Shown: positions 14,388 through 24,032, counted from the first letter of the stretch. The stretch is DNA of 64,000 nucleotides from JACPPO01 sp965262505 (GCA_965262505.1 CBDHFM010000030.1:2604001-2668000), one strand, 5' to 3'. Notes: generated from the letters alone by a model not told the origin. A program made the numbers and translations.

Positions 14388-17327
14388 ATGGCAACAAGGA
14401 TGATCGCATCTGGGATCGGTCTTGCGTTGGCCCTTGCGTTGGCGGCCGATGCAGCCGGCCAGGGCCGCCAGACCGGCACCATCCGCGGCGCTGCGGTCGA
14501 CTCGCAGGGGCTCTCGTTACCCGGCGTCACCGTCACGGTCGGATCGCCGTCCCTGCAGGGGACACGGACCGCCGTCACCGACATCAACGGCAACTACGCG
14601 TTGCCGCAGCTGCCGCCGGGGGGCTACTCGGTCGTGTTCGAGTTTTCCGGTTTCGGCGCCGTGGAGGAGATTGCGACCGTCCCGCTCGGCGGCGAGGTCG
14701 GTGTCAACGCGGTCATGGCGCCCGCCGGCGTGACCGAGACGGTCCAGGTCATGGGCGTCGTCCCGGCGGAGGTCCACACGACGGAGACGGCCTCGAACAT
14801 GGCGAGCGACGAAGTGAATGCCCTGCCGATGGGTCGGACACCGTTCGCCATCGCCGCGATTCAGCCCGGCCTGAACACCAACACGCCGAACGCCGGGCAG
14901 CTCGCGATCAACGGCTCCTTCGCTTACGACAACGTCTACCTGGTGGACGGCGTCGACACGAACGACAACCTGTTCGGCACGTCGAACGCGCTCTACGTCG
15001 CCGACGCAATCGAGGAGACGCAGGTGCTCACCTCCGGAATCTCCGCCGAGTACGGGCGGTTCTCGGGGGGCGTCATCAACGTCATCACCAAGAGCGGTGG
15101 CAATGCGTTCTCGGGCAGCTGGCGCACGAACTACGACAAGCCGACCTGGGAAGGGCTCAACCCGTACGAGGTGGAGAACGAGGTGGAGCGGGAGGACGTC
15201 CTGAACCAGACGCACGAGGCGACGCTCGGCGGACCGCTTGTGCGCGACCGCCTGTGGTTCTTCTCCTCGTTCCGCCGCGCGCGGATCACCGACAGCGATA
15301 GCTTTGGCCAGACCGGCATCTCGTACAGCGAACGGGACAACAACGACCGACACCAGATCAAGCTGACGGCAACGCTCGCGTCGGGACACACGTTGTCCGG
15401 TCAGTACATGCGGAACCAGACGACAAGATTCGCCAGCCCTACGTTCGGTTTCAGCATCACGCCGGACACGCAGAACGACGCGACGCGGCCGAACGACCTG
15501 TACGTGACAACCTACCGCGGCAGCGTGAGCCGCAACGTCTTCGCCGAGGCCCAGGTGTCGCAGAAACGGTTCGGCTTCCGGGGCGGCGGCGGCGATCAGA
15601 CCGCCATCGGACACTCGCCGTTCGTCACCCTGACGCAGGAGCTGGGGCACTACAACGCGCCCTACTTCGATGCGACCGACCCGGCGGACCGGAACAACCT
15701 GCAGGTGACCGGCAACGTCACCTGGTACCGGGGGACCGAGTCGCTCGGCTCGCACAACGTCAAGGTGGGCTTCGAGAGCTACCGGTCGACGCTGACCGGC
15801 GGCAACTCGCAGTCGTCGACCGGCTACGTCTTCGATGCGGACTACAAGGTGGACGCGAACGGCGATCCGGTCCTCGTGAACAACCGGCTGATCCCGGTGT
15901 TCTCCACCTTCGAGTCGCTCATCGAGCACTGGATTCCGTCGCGCGGGGCCCGGGTCGACATCAACACGACGTCGTTCTTCCTCAACGACACCTGGGCCCT
16001 GAACGATCACCTCTCGTTCAATCTCGGCGTACGCGGCGAGCTCGTGTCGAGCGAGGCGACGCCGGGCGACATCACGACCGTCGACACGCGGGCCATCGTC
16101 CCGCGCCTGGCCGCATCGTACGACCCGCTGGGTGACGGCCGCTACTCGATCCAGGCGACCTACAGCCACTACTCCGGGAAGTACAGCGAGGCGCAGTTTG
16201 CGGAGAACACCAACGTCGGCAACCCGAGCCTGCTGTACGGCTACTACATCGGTCCGTCCCACGAGTGCCCGGGCCTGCCGAACGCCACCGCAGCCGACTG
16301 CCCCGGTCTCGACCCGGCCAACTACGTCACGTTCCTCGGCCGCTTCCCGACGCAGAACGTCTTCACCGACGAGCGGCTCAATTCACCCGTCACGGAGGAG
16401 TTCACGCTGTCGAGCGGCGCGACGCTCGGGACGCGCGGGTACTTCCAGACCACCTACGTTCGGCGCCGCGCTCGCAGCTTCGTGGAGAGCTACCAGGACC
16501 TGACGACGGGGACGACCACGCTCACCGATCCGGCCACGGGGGACGAGTACGGCACGTTCACGAACAAGGTCTACCGCAACCCCGGCGACTTGGGGGACGA
16601 CCCCGACGTTCTGCAGCGGAACTACGACGGGCTGCAGATCGAGACGCGCTACCGGTTGTTCGACGACCTGCTGCTGAACGGATCCTGGACGATCCAGCTC
16701 CGGAACGAGGGGAACTTCGACGGAGAAGGAACCAACGCGCCCGGCGTCTCGTCGGTCTACGGCGACTGGCCGGAGGTGACGCCGGCGGACCGCTTCTACC
16801 CGTGGGGCCGCCTCGACGACTACCAGCAGCACCGGGCGCGCGTCTGGGGCATCTACACGCTCGGCATGGAATCGCTCGGCGATCTCGCCATCGGCGGGTT
16901 CTGGCGGTACGACTCGGCGGAGAACTACAGCCTGGCGTCGAGCAGCTTCCGCGTGACGCCGGAGCAGCAGGCGATGCTCGACGAACTGGGCTACGTCGAC
17001 GGTCCGTCGTCGCGCACGCTGTACTACTCGGCCGGCCGCCGATTGGAGCTCTACAAGGGCTCCGGCCGGTTCGATCTGTCGCTCCACTACGACATCCCAG
17101 TCTGGCGGAGCCTGCGGCCGTGGCTGAAGATCGAGTGGTACAACCTGATCAACAACGACAAACTGCTCTACTTCAACACGACCGTTCGGCCTGCCGCGGA
17201 CGGGCCGCGGGACGCGTTGGGGATCCCAACCACGTACATTGAGGGAGACCGCTTCGGCGAAGCGACCTCGGCCGGCGACTACCGTGCCGCCCGGTCGTTC
17301 TTGGTCGCCTGGGGCTTCCGCTTCTAA
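14388..17327 (+). CDS. TonB-dependent outer-membrane receptor (Oar-like, carboxypeptidase-regulatory N-terminus)
   Basis: 979 residues from ATG 14388, with GGAGGAGGAGG 8 bases upstream. A signal peptide (GIGLALALALAADAAGQG) is followed by a CarboxypepD_reg-like beta-sandwich (GTIRGAAVDSQGLSLPGVTV). Then comes the plug (VYLVDGVDTNDNLFGT, ISAEYGRFSGGVINVITKSG) and a long 22-strand-type barrel ending in the aromatic terminus FLVAWGFRF. Such receptors import large or scarce nutrients with TonB-ExbBD energy; the substrate is unknown. It fills the interval between repeat copies 3 and 4 almost alone, in the same orientation as the repeats. Confidence 0.9.
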   Translation: MATRMIASGIGLALALALAADAAGQGRQTGTIRGAAVDSQGLSLPGVTVTVGSPSLQGTRTAVTDINGNYALPQLPPGGYSVVFEFSGFGAVEEIATVPLGGEVGVNAVMAPAGVTETVQVMGVVPAEVHTTETASNMASDEVNALPMGRTPFAIAAIQPGLNTNTPNAGQLAINGSFAYDNVYLVDGVDTNDNLFGTSNALYVADAIEETQVLTSGISAEYGRFSGGVINVITKSGGNAFSGSWRTNYDKPTWEGLNPYEVENEVEREDVLNQTHEATLGGPLVRDRLWFFSSFRRARITDSDSFGQTGISYSERDNNDRHQIKLTATLASGHTLSGQYMRNQTTRFASPTFGFSITPDTQNDATRPNDLYVTTYRGSVSRNVFAEAQVSQKRFGFRGGGGDQTAIGHSPFVTLTQELGHYNAPYFDATDPADRNNLQVTGNVTWYRGTESLGSHNVKVGFESYRSTLTGGNSQSSTGYVFDADYKVDANGDPVLVNNRLIPVFSTFESLIEHWIPSRGARVDINTTSFFLNDTWALNDHLSFNLGVRGELVSSEATPGDITTVDTRAIVPRLAASYDPLGDGRYSIQATYSHYSGKYSEAQFAENTNVGNPSLLYGYYIGPSHECPGLPNATAADCPGLDPANYVTFLGRFPTQNVFTDERLNSPVTEEFTLSSGATLGTRGYFQTTYVRRRARSFVESYQDLTTGTTTLTDPATGDEYGTFTNKVYRNPGDLGDDPDVLQRNYDGLQIETRYRLFDDLLLNGSWTIQLRNEGNFDGEGTNAPGVSSVYGDWPEVTPADRFYPWGRLDDYQQHRARVWGIYTLGMESLGDLAIGGFWRYDSAENYSLASSSFRVTPEQQAMLDELGYVDGPSSRTLYYSAGRRLELYKGSGRFDLSLHYDIPVWRSLRPWLKIEWYNLINNDKLLYFNTTVRPAADGPRDALGIPTTYIEGDRFGEATSAGDYRAARSFLVAWGFRF

Positions 17328-17375
17328 GGCAGTTTTCATAACTGTGTGGCACCGGTGTAGCCGCAATGTACGGGC
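17328..17375 (+). repeat. relic of an IS630-type end
   Basis: TTTTCATAACTGTGTGGCAC followed by CGGTGTAGCCGCAATG matches the inverted right end of the IS630 element at 20634-21661, where the corresponding strand reads TTTTCATGACCGTGTGGCAC then CGCCGTAGCCGCAGTG. A similar relic precedes copy 5. Here it directly follows the TonB receptor stop and lies about 60 bases before copy 4. Confidence 0.6.
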
Positions 17376-17432
17376 GCGACTACCGGTTGGGCTATGGCCT
17401 GACGGTGGCGCAGGGCGGCGCCCTCGCCCGTA

Positions 17433-17673
17433 TGTCGCAAACGGCCGTTTACGACACATGCGGATCGGCTACGCCCGCGTCTCGAAGGCGGACGGCTCCG
17501 AGTCGCTGGACCTGCAGCGCGACGGGTATTGTCAAGTTGACAGTACCGAAGCTACGGCTTCCGAGCTCGCCTTGTGCGCGAGTTTCGGAGAGATCACGCT
17601 TCTCTTTGGCCACTCCGTCGGTTGTCTCAGGAATATCGTCAGCAAGCCCAAGGCAACAAGGTCGTCAACCTAG
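17433..17673 (+). repeat. palindrome/resolvase repeat, copy 4
   Basis: Palindrome 17433-17456 with core CGGCCG. ATG 17458 opens MRIGYARVSKADGSESLDLQ then RDG, an intact resolvase N-terminus (catalytic Ser in YARVS). After that the frame changes to unrelated residues (YCQVDSTEATASELALCASF) and stops at 17673. An interval of about 120 bases without a gene leads to the riboswitch. Confidence 0.85.
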
Positions 17674-17795
17674 CGTTGGTACTGGGTTTTCCTTATCCTC
17701 TCCCTCCGTGCAGCACTGGACAGCCGCTCCCTGCGCAAAACGCTGTCCTGTTTGACGGATGATCGACTTCGCGCTACGCTCGAACCTACGTTGCG

Positions 17796-17985
17796 TCGGT
17801 GCTCCGGACACACTGGAGCGGCAAGAGGGAACTCGGTGAGATGCCGAGGCTGCCCCGCAGCGGTAAAACGGGAACGACCGCCGTCATTGAGCACTGGCTT
17901 GAGAGAGCTGGGAAGCGACGGCCAGTAGGTAGGCGTTCTGCGCCGATCACCCGTAAGCCCGAAGACCTGCCGACGCGTGATCAGT
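17796..17985 (+). ncRNA. cobalamin (B12) riboswitch
   Basis: Conserved cobalamin-aptamer blocks appear in order: GGTGCTC, then AAGAGGGAACTCGGTGAGAT, GCCGAGGCTGCCCCGCAGCG with GTAA following, and the B12 box AAGCCCGAAGACCTGCC at 17955-17971. It lies on the plus strand about 275 bases upstream of the TonB receptor at 18261, so it most likely switches off that operon when B12 is plentiful. The expression platform between 17986 and 18255 is not clear; no classical U-tract terminator is seen, which suggests control of ribosome access. Confidence 0.9.
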
Positions 17986-18260
17986 CGACCTGACCCTCCG
18001 CGGGGAGGTGTGGGTGATGCCGCCGTCCGGCGTCTCTCTCCTTTCCCATCCGCAGGCGTTCAGGTCGTGGCCGAGGGGCCACGTGCTGTGCACGCATCTA
18101 CGGATCGGCCGCTGTCTCCCACGTCACCCGCCTGGGTGGAGGTACGCCCCCGTCGCCGCACCCGAATGCCCGTCCTCCCTGGACGGTGTCCGACACCACC
18201 TGCTGGTCGCGGGCTGTGTCAGCACGGACTCCCTCGGACTCTTCGGAAGAAGGAGCTCGG

Positions 18261-20621
18261 ATGACACACCTGCTACCCCAGACTGTCTGCACACTCATAG
18301 TCCTGCTCGCCCTGCTCACGCACCCGGCGGCCGCCCAAGCCCCGATCACCGTGACGGGCACCGTCACGGACCGATCCGGCGGTGTACTGGCGGGAGCCAC
18401 CGTCGTGGCCGCTGGCGGCGAGCGGCTTGTGACCACGGTGAGTGAGGCGGATGGTCGGTATCGTCTGGACCTGCCGTCCGAGGGCCGCTATCGCCTGACG
18501 GTGCGACGCGCCGGCTTTACGGCATGGTCGGAGGACATCACCGCGGTGGCTGGCCTGACTCGCGACATCCAGCTCGCCATCGCGCCTCTGAATGACGCCA
18601 TCGTGGTGACCGCGTCTCGGACCCCCGTACGTCAAGCGGTCACGACGGACTCCCTGATGGTGTTCACCGCGCAGGACATCCAGCGGTCCGGCGCGTCTTC
18701 CCTGGCAGACATCGTGGGGCAGGTGCCGGGGGTGCACGTCGCAGCCACTGGCCGTGAGGGGGCCCTCACCTCGCTCTTCGCGCGCGGGGGTGAGTTCGAC
18801 TACAACCACGTGCTGGTGGACGGTGTGCGCGTCAATGGGAGCGGCGGGCCGTTCGACTTCAGCCGTATCGCGGCGGGGGAGATCGACCGCGTGGAGGTCG
18901 TGCGCGGTGCCCAGTCGGCGCTGTACGGCTCGGATGCCATCGGCTCGGTCATTCAGATTTTCACGAAACGCAGCCAGTCGACCGACCCCATGCAGCTGTC
19001 CGGATCGTTCGAGGGCGGCTCATTCGGCACGAGGCGTGGGGATGCGTGGCTGCGGGGTGGCGCGGGGCAACGCGTCGATTACCAACTGGGCCTGGCCTCT
19101 CGCGGCACAGCGGGCGCGTTCCTGGACGAGCGCAGCGAACCCGACCGCTTCGACGCCACCGCTCTACACGGGGGGGTTGGCGTCGTCCTTGGCCCGCAGG
19201 CTACGCTCCGCACGGGCGTACGGTACAGCAGGGCTCGCGGGCGAGCAGTCGGACCACTCGTCTACGGCCCCGCGGATCGCGGTACGCGTGAGGAGACGGA
19301 GGACCTGTCCTGGCACCTCCGCTTCGACCACACGCCGTCCACCGCCGTGCATCACGCCGCGACGGTCAGCTATTTTCGGTGGGACGGACTCTCGGCGGAC
19401 GAGGTCACCGACCCGTCGTACACCGTGCACGCGATCCTCGCCGGGCAACCTGGGGCGCGCTTCCCCGACAGCCCGCGGCTGGTGCGGCTCCTTGACGACA
19501 CGACCTTTCAGGGGCTCGTGGCCGACCCAGGATCTCTCCCGGCCGGGCACTTTCTGGCCACCACGCCGTTCGGGGTGCACGACTTTCCTGGCACGTTCCA
19601 ATCAGCGTTTCGTCGGCCAGCGGTCCACTACCAGGTCGACGTCACGTGGCTCGAGGATCAGACCGTGAGCGCGGGATACGCGTACGAACGCGAATCAGAT
19701 CCGCGGCAGCACTTCCGCGGCGACGCGCACGCGTACTTCGCCCAGCAGCAATTCGCCCTGGCCGACCGCTGGTACGTGACCCTTGGCGGGCGCATTGATG
19801 CCCACTCCCATTACGGCACGGCGTTCAGCCCGAAGCTCTCAGCCGGCGGCTACCCTGTGCCATTTCGATCAGGCCCGCTCTCCTCAGTGAAGCTCTTCAC
19901 CAGCGTTGGGAAAGGCATCAAGAACCCGGCGTTTAGTGAGCTGTTCGGATCGGCGTTTGTTGACGGGAACCCAGACTTGCAGCCCGAGCGAGCCCGAACA
20001 CTGGAAACGGGCCTCGAGGTCACGCTAGACAACCAGCGCTATGTGGGCCGCGTCACGTACTTTGACAACGCTTTTACCGACCAGGTGGCCTTCCAGTTCT
20101 CCCCCGGGTTTGCCGGCGACGGCCTCCCGGATTTCCTGAACATTGCCGGGGCTGATGCGCATGGCGTGGAATTCGAGGCGCACCTGCAACGGCCGCTCGC
20201 AGGGATGACCGCGCACGTCAGCTATGCGCTGGTGGGAACCGCGGTCGTCTCGACGGTCAGTCCGAATGATCAGTTCCAACCCGGTCAGCCGCTGCTGCGA
20301 CGCCCGCGACACGCCGGCACCGTGCAGCTGACCTACACGCGCGGCCGCGGACGCGTGCACGCGCACGTCCGTGCGCTCGGCCAGCGCCACGATTCGTCGT
20401 TCCTCGGCCTCGCGCGCGTGTCCGACGGGCAGCCCGTCGAGATCACGGTGAACCCACGTTATGCGGTCCTCAGTCTCGGCGGACAGGTCCGCGTGGACGA
20501 CCACCTGACGGTGTTTGCGCGGATCGAGAACCTGACCGACACGGCGTATGCGAGTGCGCTCGGCTACCCCGGTTTGCCGCGGGCCGTCGTCGTGGGCGGG
20601 CGTTTCACTGTCGGCCGCTGA
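18261..20621 (+). CDS. btuB: TonB-dependent receptor, probable vitamin B12 transporter
   Basis: 786 residues from ATG 18261 (AAGGAG upstream). Signal peptide VLLALLTHPAAAQA, then a CarboxypepD_reg-like domain (VTGTVTDRSGGVLAGATVVA). A TonB-box-like DAIVVTASRTPV precedes the plug (RSGASSLADIVGQVPGVHV, VLVDGVRVNGSGG, VEVVRGAQSALYGSDAIGSV), and the barrel ends in VVVGGRFTVGR. The upstream B12 riboswitch and the downstream cobalamin genes point to corrinoid import across the outer membrane. An IS630 copy begins 12 bases after the stop and separates it from the rest of the operon. Confidence 0.88.
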   Translation: MTHLLPQTVCTLIVLLALLTHPAAAQAPITVTGTVTDRSGGVLAGATVVAAGGERLVTTVSEADGRYRLDLPSEGRYRLTVRRAGFTAWSEDITAVAGLTRDIQLAIAPLNDAIVVTASRTPVRQAVTTDSLMVFTAQDIQRSGASSLADIVGQVPGVHVAATGREGALTSLFARGGEFDYNHVLVDGVRVNGSGGPFDFSRIAAGEIDRVEVVRGAQSALYGSDAIGSVIQIFTKRSQSTDPMQLSGSFEGGSFGTRRGDAWLRGGAGQRVDYQLGLASRGTAGAFLDERSEPDRFDATALHGGVGVVLGPQATLRTGVRYSRARGRAVGPLVYGPADRGTREETEDLSWHLRFDHTPSTAVHHAATVSYFRWDGLSADEVTDPSYTVHAILAGQPGARFPDSPRLVRLLDDTTFQGLVADPGSLPAGHFLATTPFGVHDFPGTFQSAFRRPAVHYQVDVTWLEDQTVSAGYAYERESDPRQHFRGDAHAYFAQQQFALADRWYVTLGGRIDAHSHYGTAFSPKLSAGGYPVPFRSGPLSSVKLFTSVGKGIKNPAFSELFGSAFVDGNPDLQPERARTLETGLEVTLDNQRYVGRVTYFDNAFTDQVAFQFSPGFAGDGLPDFLNIAGADAHGVEFEAHLQRPLAGMTAHVSYALVGTAVVSTVSPNDQFQPGQPLLRRPRHAGTVQLTYTRGRGRVHAHVRALGQRHDSSFLGLARVSDGQPVEITVNPRYAVLSLGGQVRVDDHLTVFARIENLTDTAYASALGYPGLPRAVVVGGRFTVGR

Positions 20622-20633
20622 AGTGGTGGGCGC

Positions 20634-21661
20634 TAAAGCGCTTTTCAGATAGCCCTTGTACTCGCTGGGCGGACCGTGGTACTCCTGCGTGCACCGATGC
20701 AGGAGGACCGATGCGCGCATATTCGATGGACTTACGAGAGCGGGCGTTGCTCGATAGCGATGCCGAGATGAAGGCCGCCGATGTCGCGGCAAAGTACCGC
20801 GTGAGCGGGTCGTGGGTGCGGCTGTTGAAGCAACGGCGGCGCGAGACAGGTGAAGTGGCGCCGCGCGTCCAGCGTCACGGTCGACGCCCCATGCTCGAAC
20901 CGCATCTCCACACCCTGGCGGCGCTCATCGCGGCCCAGCCCGATCGCACGCTGGCCGAACTGAAGGACGCCCTCGCCACGCCCGCGAGTGTGCCGACGGT
21001 CTGGCGTGCCGTACACGCCCTCGGCCTGACCGTCAAAAAAAACGGTCCGCCCATCCGAACACGATCGGCCTGACGTCGCGGCGGCGCGCGTCGCGTGGCA
21101 TGCGGCGGCGCCGACCTGGGATCCGACCCACCTCGTGTTTCTGGACGAAACCGGCATCACGAACAATCTGCTCCGACGATTCGGCCGCGCCCCGCGCGGG
21201 GCGCGTGTCCACGACCACGCCCCCTGCGGGCGCTGGCAGACCAGCACGTTTCTCGCCGCGTTGCGGGTTACAGGACTGACGGCCCCGGGGGTCTTCGACG
21301 GCGTGATCGATGGCGAGAGCTTCCGGGCCTACATCGACCAGATCTTGGTGCCGACCCTGCACCCCGGCGACCTCGTCATCGCCGACAACCTCGGCGCGCA
21401 CAAGGTCGCCGGTATCCAGCGAGCCATCCAGGCTGCCGGGGCCACGCTCTGGTATCTGCCGCCCTATAGCCCGGACCTCAATCCGATCGAGCTGTGCTTC
21501 GCGAAGCTGAAGGCTCTGGTCCGCACCGCTCGCTGTCGCAGCACCGAGACGCTCTGGCCGTTCCTCGGCGAGTGCCTGGCGCACTTCAGTCCGGACGAAT
21601 GCCGCAACTACTTTCGGCACTGCGGCTACGGCGGTGCCACACGGTCATGAAAAGCGCTTTA
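20634..21661 (+). mobile_element. IS630-family insertion sequence
   Basis: Bounded by a perfect 14-bp inverted repeat, TAAAGCGCTTTTCA at 20634-20647 and TGAAAAGCGCTTTA at 21648-21661, each starting with the TA that IS630/mariner elements duplicate. The element is about 1.03 kb and carries one frameshifted transposase whose stop codon lies in the right repeat. It has landed between the B12 receptor and the downstream cobalamin genes in the same orientation, so read-through or an internal promoter would now be needed to express those genes. Confidence 0.92.
20711..21650 (+). pseudogene. IS630-family transposase, +1 frameshift at an A8 run
   Basis: The first part from ATG 20711 is an HTH domain (MRAYSMDLRERALLDSD, AAKYRVSGSWVRLLKQRR). 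The frame is lost at AAAAAAAA (21035-21042) and ends at 21073. In the shifted frame the chain continues KKTVRPSEHDRPDV with the DDE core: LVFLDETGITNNLLRRF (Asp), LVIADNLGAHK (Asp) and YLPPYSPDLNPIELCFAKLK (Glu). With seven A's the two parts would be one 313-residue enzyme. Either an A was gained or transcriptional slippage on the A-run makes the full protein, as known for some IS elements. Confidence 0.85.
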
Positions 21662-21672
21662 ATGACACCGCG

Positions 21673-22389
21673 ATGACTGACGCAACGGTGGTGCTGTGTT
21701 TCAGCGGTGGGAAGGACAGCGTGTTGGCGTTGCAGGCCCTCCAATCCACGCCTCAGTACCACGTGGTGGCACTGCTCACGACCGTGACGAGCGAGTACGA
21801 GCGCGTGAGTATGCACGGCGTCCGCCGGGCGCTGCTCCACCGGCAGGCGACCGCACTCGGACTGCCGCTCCTCGAGATCGCCGTCCCGGCTGGATCGTCC
21901 AACGACGTCTACGAGCGCCAGATGGGGCAGACGTTCACGCAGTGCCGCACTGACGGCATTCGCCACGTGGCCTTCGGGGACATCTTCCTGGAGGATCTCC
22001 GCGCCTACCGCGAACACCACACCGCAGCGTACGGCCTCACGTGCGTGTTCCCGATCTGGCAACGCGACACGGCGGCGCTGGCGCGTACGTTCATCGGCGA
22101 GGGGTTTCAGGCCGTGGTCGTCTGCGTGAATCCCCGTGTGCTTGACCCCGCCTTCGCTGGACGGGCGTTCGACGAGACGTTTCTTGCCGATCTCCCGACG
22201 GGCGTGGATCCGTGTGGTGAGAACGGCGAGTTTCACACCTACGTGTGGAATGGACCGATCTTCCGCCACCCTATCCCGGTGTCGACAGGCACGGTCGTTG
22301 AACGCGATGGCTTTGTGTATGGCGATCTCGTCCTACAGGCGGCGGAAGATCTCCGGCGCCATTTCCCACAAACAGGAGTGACACCATGA
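21673..22389 (+). CDS. Dph6-related ATP pyrophosphatase (adenine nucleotide alpha-hydrolase fold), cobalamin-operon associated
   Basis: 238 residues from ATG 21673, 12 bases after IS630. A PP-loop motif lies at the start: VVLCFSGGKDSVLALQAL. FPIWQRDTAALARTFIGEGF and FDETFLADLPTGVDPCGENGE are conserved blocks of the diphthine-ammonia-ligase-like family. Bacteria lack diphthamide, and bacterial members commonly sit in cobalamin operons, so a role in corrinoid amidation or salvage is inferred, not shown. Its stop overlaps the ATG of the next gene by four bases, so the downstream three genes stay one operon. Confidence 0.8.
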   Translation: MTDATVVLCFSGGKDSVLALQALQSTPQYHVVALLTTVTSEYERVSMHGVRRALLHRQATALGLPLLEIAVPAGSSNDVYERQMGQTFTQCRTDGIRHVAFGDIFLEDLRAYREHHTAAYGLTCVFPIWQRDTAALARTFIGEGFQAVVVCVNPRVLDPAFAGRAFDETFLADLPTGVDPCGENGEFHTYVWNGPIFRHPIPVSTGTVVERDGFVYGDLVLQAAEDLRRHFPQTGVTP

Positions 22390-22994
22390 TGACACCGCGC
22401 CCCATGATTCTGCTCGCCTTCCTCGTGTTGAGCGTCGTGGCTCGGCTCGTGCCCTACGCGCTGTTCACCCTGGGCGTCCCGATCGATCCCGCGAACACGA
22501 TCTACCCGTGGAATTTCTCGCCAATTCTGCCGCTCTGCCTCTTCGGCGGAGCCGTCTACGCCAGCCGGAGACTGGTGTACGCGATTCCGTTCGCGACCTT
22601 CCTGATAGGCGATCTGGGGATCTGGGCCATCACGGGGCGTCTGGACTGGGCGTTGTACGCGAACCAACCGGTGGTCTATCTGTCTGTGGCGTTGGTGGCC
22701 GCGACGGGGTCCCTCGTACGGGGACGGCGTTCCTGGCAGCGGGTCGCGGGGGCGGGCCTCCTGTCGTCCACGCTCTTCTTCGTGCTGACCAACTTCGGCG
22801 TCTGGGCGTTCGGCAACGGCACCATCTACCCACACACGGCGTCCGGGCTTGTGGAGTGCTATGTGATGGCCCTGCCCTTCTTCCGGAACTCGCTGATCAG
22901 CATGGCGCTCTTTCTGCCGATGCTCTTCAGTCGGATCTCCCTCACCGTGCCCGCGCTGACGAGCGCGGCCCCGCTTGTCGCTCAGCGAGGGTGA
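22386..22994 (+). CDS. DUF6580-like integral membrane protein, putative corrinoid transport component
   Basis: 202 residues from ATG 22386 in an ATGA overlap with the previous gene. Five to six hydrophobic segments are visible (PMILLAFLVLSVVARLVPYA, ILPLCLFGGAVYAS, YAIPFATFLIGDLGIWAITG, LSSTLFFVLTNFGVWAFGNG, SMALFLPMLFS). The NFGVWAFGNG...YP and PFFRNSL segments are typical of this small-permease family, whose members sit beside cobalamin genes and under B12 riboswitches. A substrate-specific transport role for corrinoids is inferred from that context. Confidence 0.72.
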   Translation: MMTPRPMILLAFLVLSVVARLVPYALFTLGVPIDPANTIYPWNFSPILPLCLFGGAVYASRRLVYAIPFATFLIGDLGIWAITGRLDWALYANQPVVYLSVALVAATGSLVRGRRSWQRVAGAGLLSSTLFFVLTNFGVWAFGNGTIYPHTASGLVECYVMALPFFRNSLISMALFLPMLFSRISLTVPALTSAAPLVAQRG

Positions 22995-23003
22995 GGCGGA
23001 ACG

Positions 23004-23930
23004 ATGGCCGAGCATCGCATCGTCTCGCTGATCGCCAGTGCCACCGAGATCGTCGCAGCGCTCGGGTTTGAGGAGCAGCTCGTCGGCCGCTCACACGAGT
23101 GCGACTACCCCCTGTCGGTCGGCCGGTTGCCCGCGTGCTCGACGTCGAAAGTCGATGTCGACGCGTCAAGCCGGGCGATCGATGATCAGGTGCGGGCCAT
23201 TGTCAGCGAGGGGCTCTCGGTGTACCGGGTCGACCCGGACCTGCTGAATCGTCTCGCGCCCACGGTCATCCTCACCCAAACGCAGTGCGAGGTGTGCGCG
23301 GTCAGCCTCAAGGACGTCGAACAGGCCGTCTGCGACCTGGTCAGCTCGCAGCCACGGATCGTCTCCCTGGAGCCGATGGCGCTTGACGACATCTGGATCG
23401 ATATCAGGACCGTCGCGGATGCACTCGGCGGTCCCGACCGTGGCAACCGCCTCGTCGCTGAGTCGACCACACGGCTGGACGAGATCAGGAGAAGGACCGC
23501 CTCCCGGCCAGTACGCCCATCCATTGCCTGTATCGAATGGATCGATCCACTCATGCACGCGGGTAATTGGGTGCCGGAGCTTGTCGACGTGGCCGGTGGA
23601 ACGAACCTCTTCGGCGCGTCCGGTACACACTCCGGCTCCCTCCACGTGGCCGATCTCGTTGCGGCCGATCCAGACGTGGTAGCGATCATGCCCTGCGGGT
23701 TTGATATCGATCGCGCGCGGCGCGAAATGTCGCCACTGACGTCGCGGCCTGAATGGCCGCAGCTGGCAGCGGTCAGGAACGGGCGGGTTTTCATCGCGGA
23801 CGGTAACCAGTATTTCAACCGTCCCGGGCCGCGCGTCGTGGAGTCAGCCGAGATCCTGGCAGAACTGCTGCACCCGGAGGCCGTGGACATGGGCCACCGC
23901 GGAACCGGCTGGATCCAATTGCGGCCGTAA
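23004..23930 (+). CDS. btuF: cobalamin-binding protein, BtuF-like
   Basis: 308 residues from ATG 23004, nine bases after the previous gene. It has the periplasmic-binding-protein fold of the BtuF class: IVSLIASATEIVAALGFEEQ at the start, SHECDYP, PTVILTQTQCEVCAVS, then PSIACIEWIDPLMHAGNWVP and GGTNLFGASGTHSG. No signal peptide is evident, which is common for this bacterial subfamily and leaves its location open. It binds corrinoids for an ABC-type importer, whose permease and ATPase are not in this window. It closes the riboswitch-led operon. Confidence 0.85.
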   Translation: MAEHRIVSLIASATEIVAALGFEEQLVGRSHECDYPLSVGRLPACSTSKVDVDASSRAIDDQVRAIVSEGLSVYRVDPDLLNRLAPTVILTQTQCEVCAVSLKDVEQAVCDLVSSQPRIVSLEPMALDDIWIDIRTVADALGGPDRGNRLVAESTTRLDEIRRRTASRPVRPSIACIEWIDPLMHAGNWVPELVDVAGGTNLFGASGTHSGSLHVADLVAADPDVVAIMPCGFDIDRARREMSPLTSRPEWPQLAAVRNGRVFIADGNQYFNRPGPRVVESAEILAELLHPEAVDMGHRGTGWIQLRP

Positions 23931-23985
23931 GTCAGATGCTCAGCTGTCCAATGGCGCGGTTGGGGCCCACGAATCGAAACACGAA

Positions 23986-24030
23986 AGCGTGCTTCATGAC
24001 CGTGTGGCGTGTGAGTAGCCGCCACGCCGG
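23986..24030 (+). repeat. second relic of an IS630-type end
   Basis: AAAGCGTGCTTCATGACCGT followed by GTGGCGTGTGAGTAGCCGCC parallels the right end of the IS630 copy read on the opposite strand. It ends three bases before the palindrome of repeat copy 5, so a decayed IS630 end and a palindrome repeat are again adjacent, as at 17328-17456. Confidence 0.55.
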
Positions 24031-24032
24031 TA

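Noticed and set aside
14517..16262. 581-codon minus-strand frame
   Set aside because: Antisense shadow of the TonB receptor at 14388.
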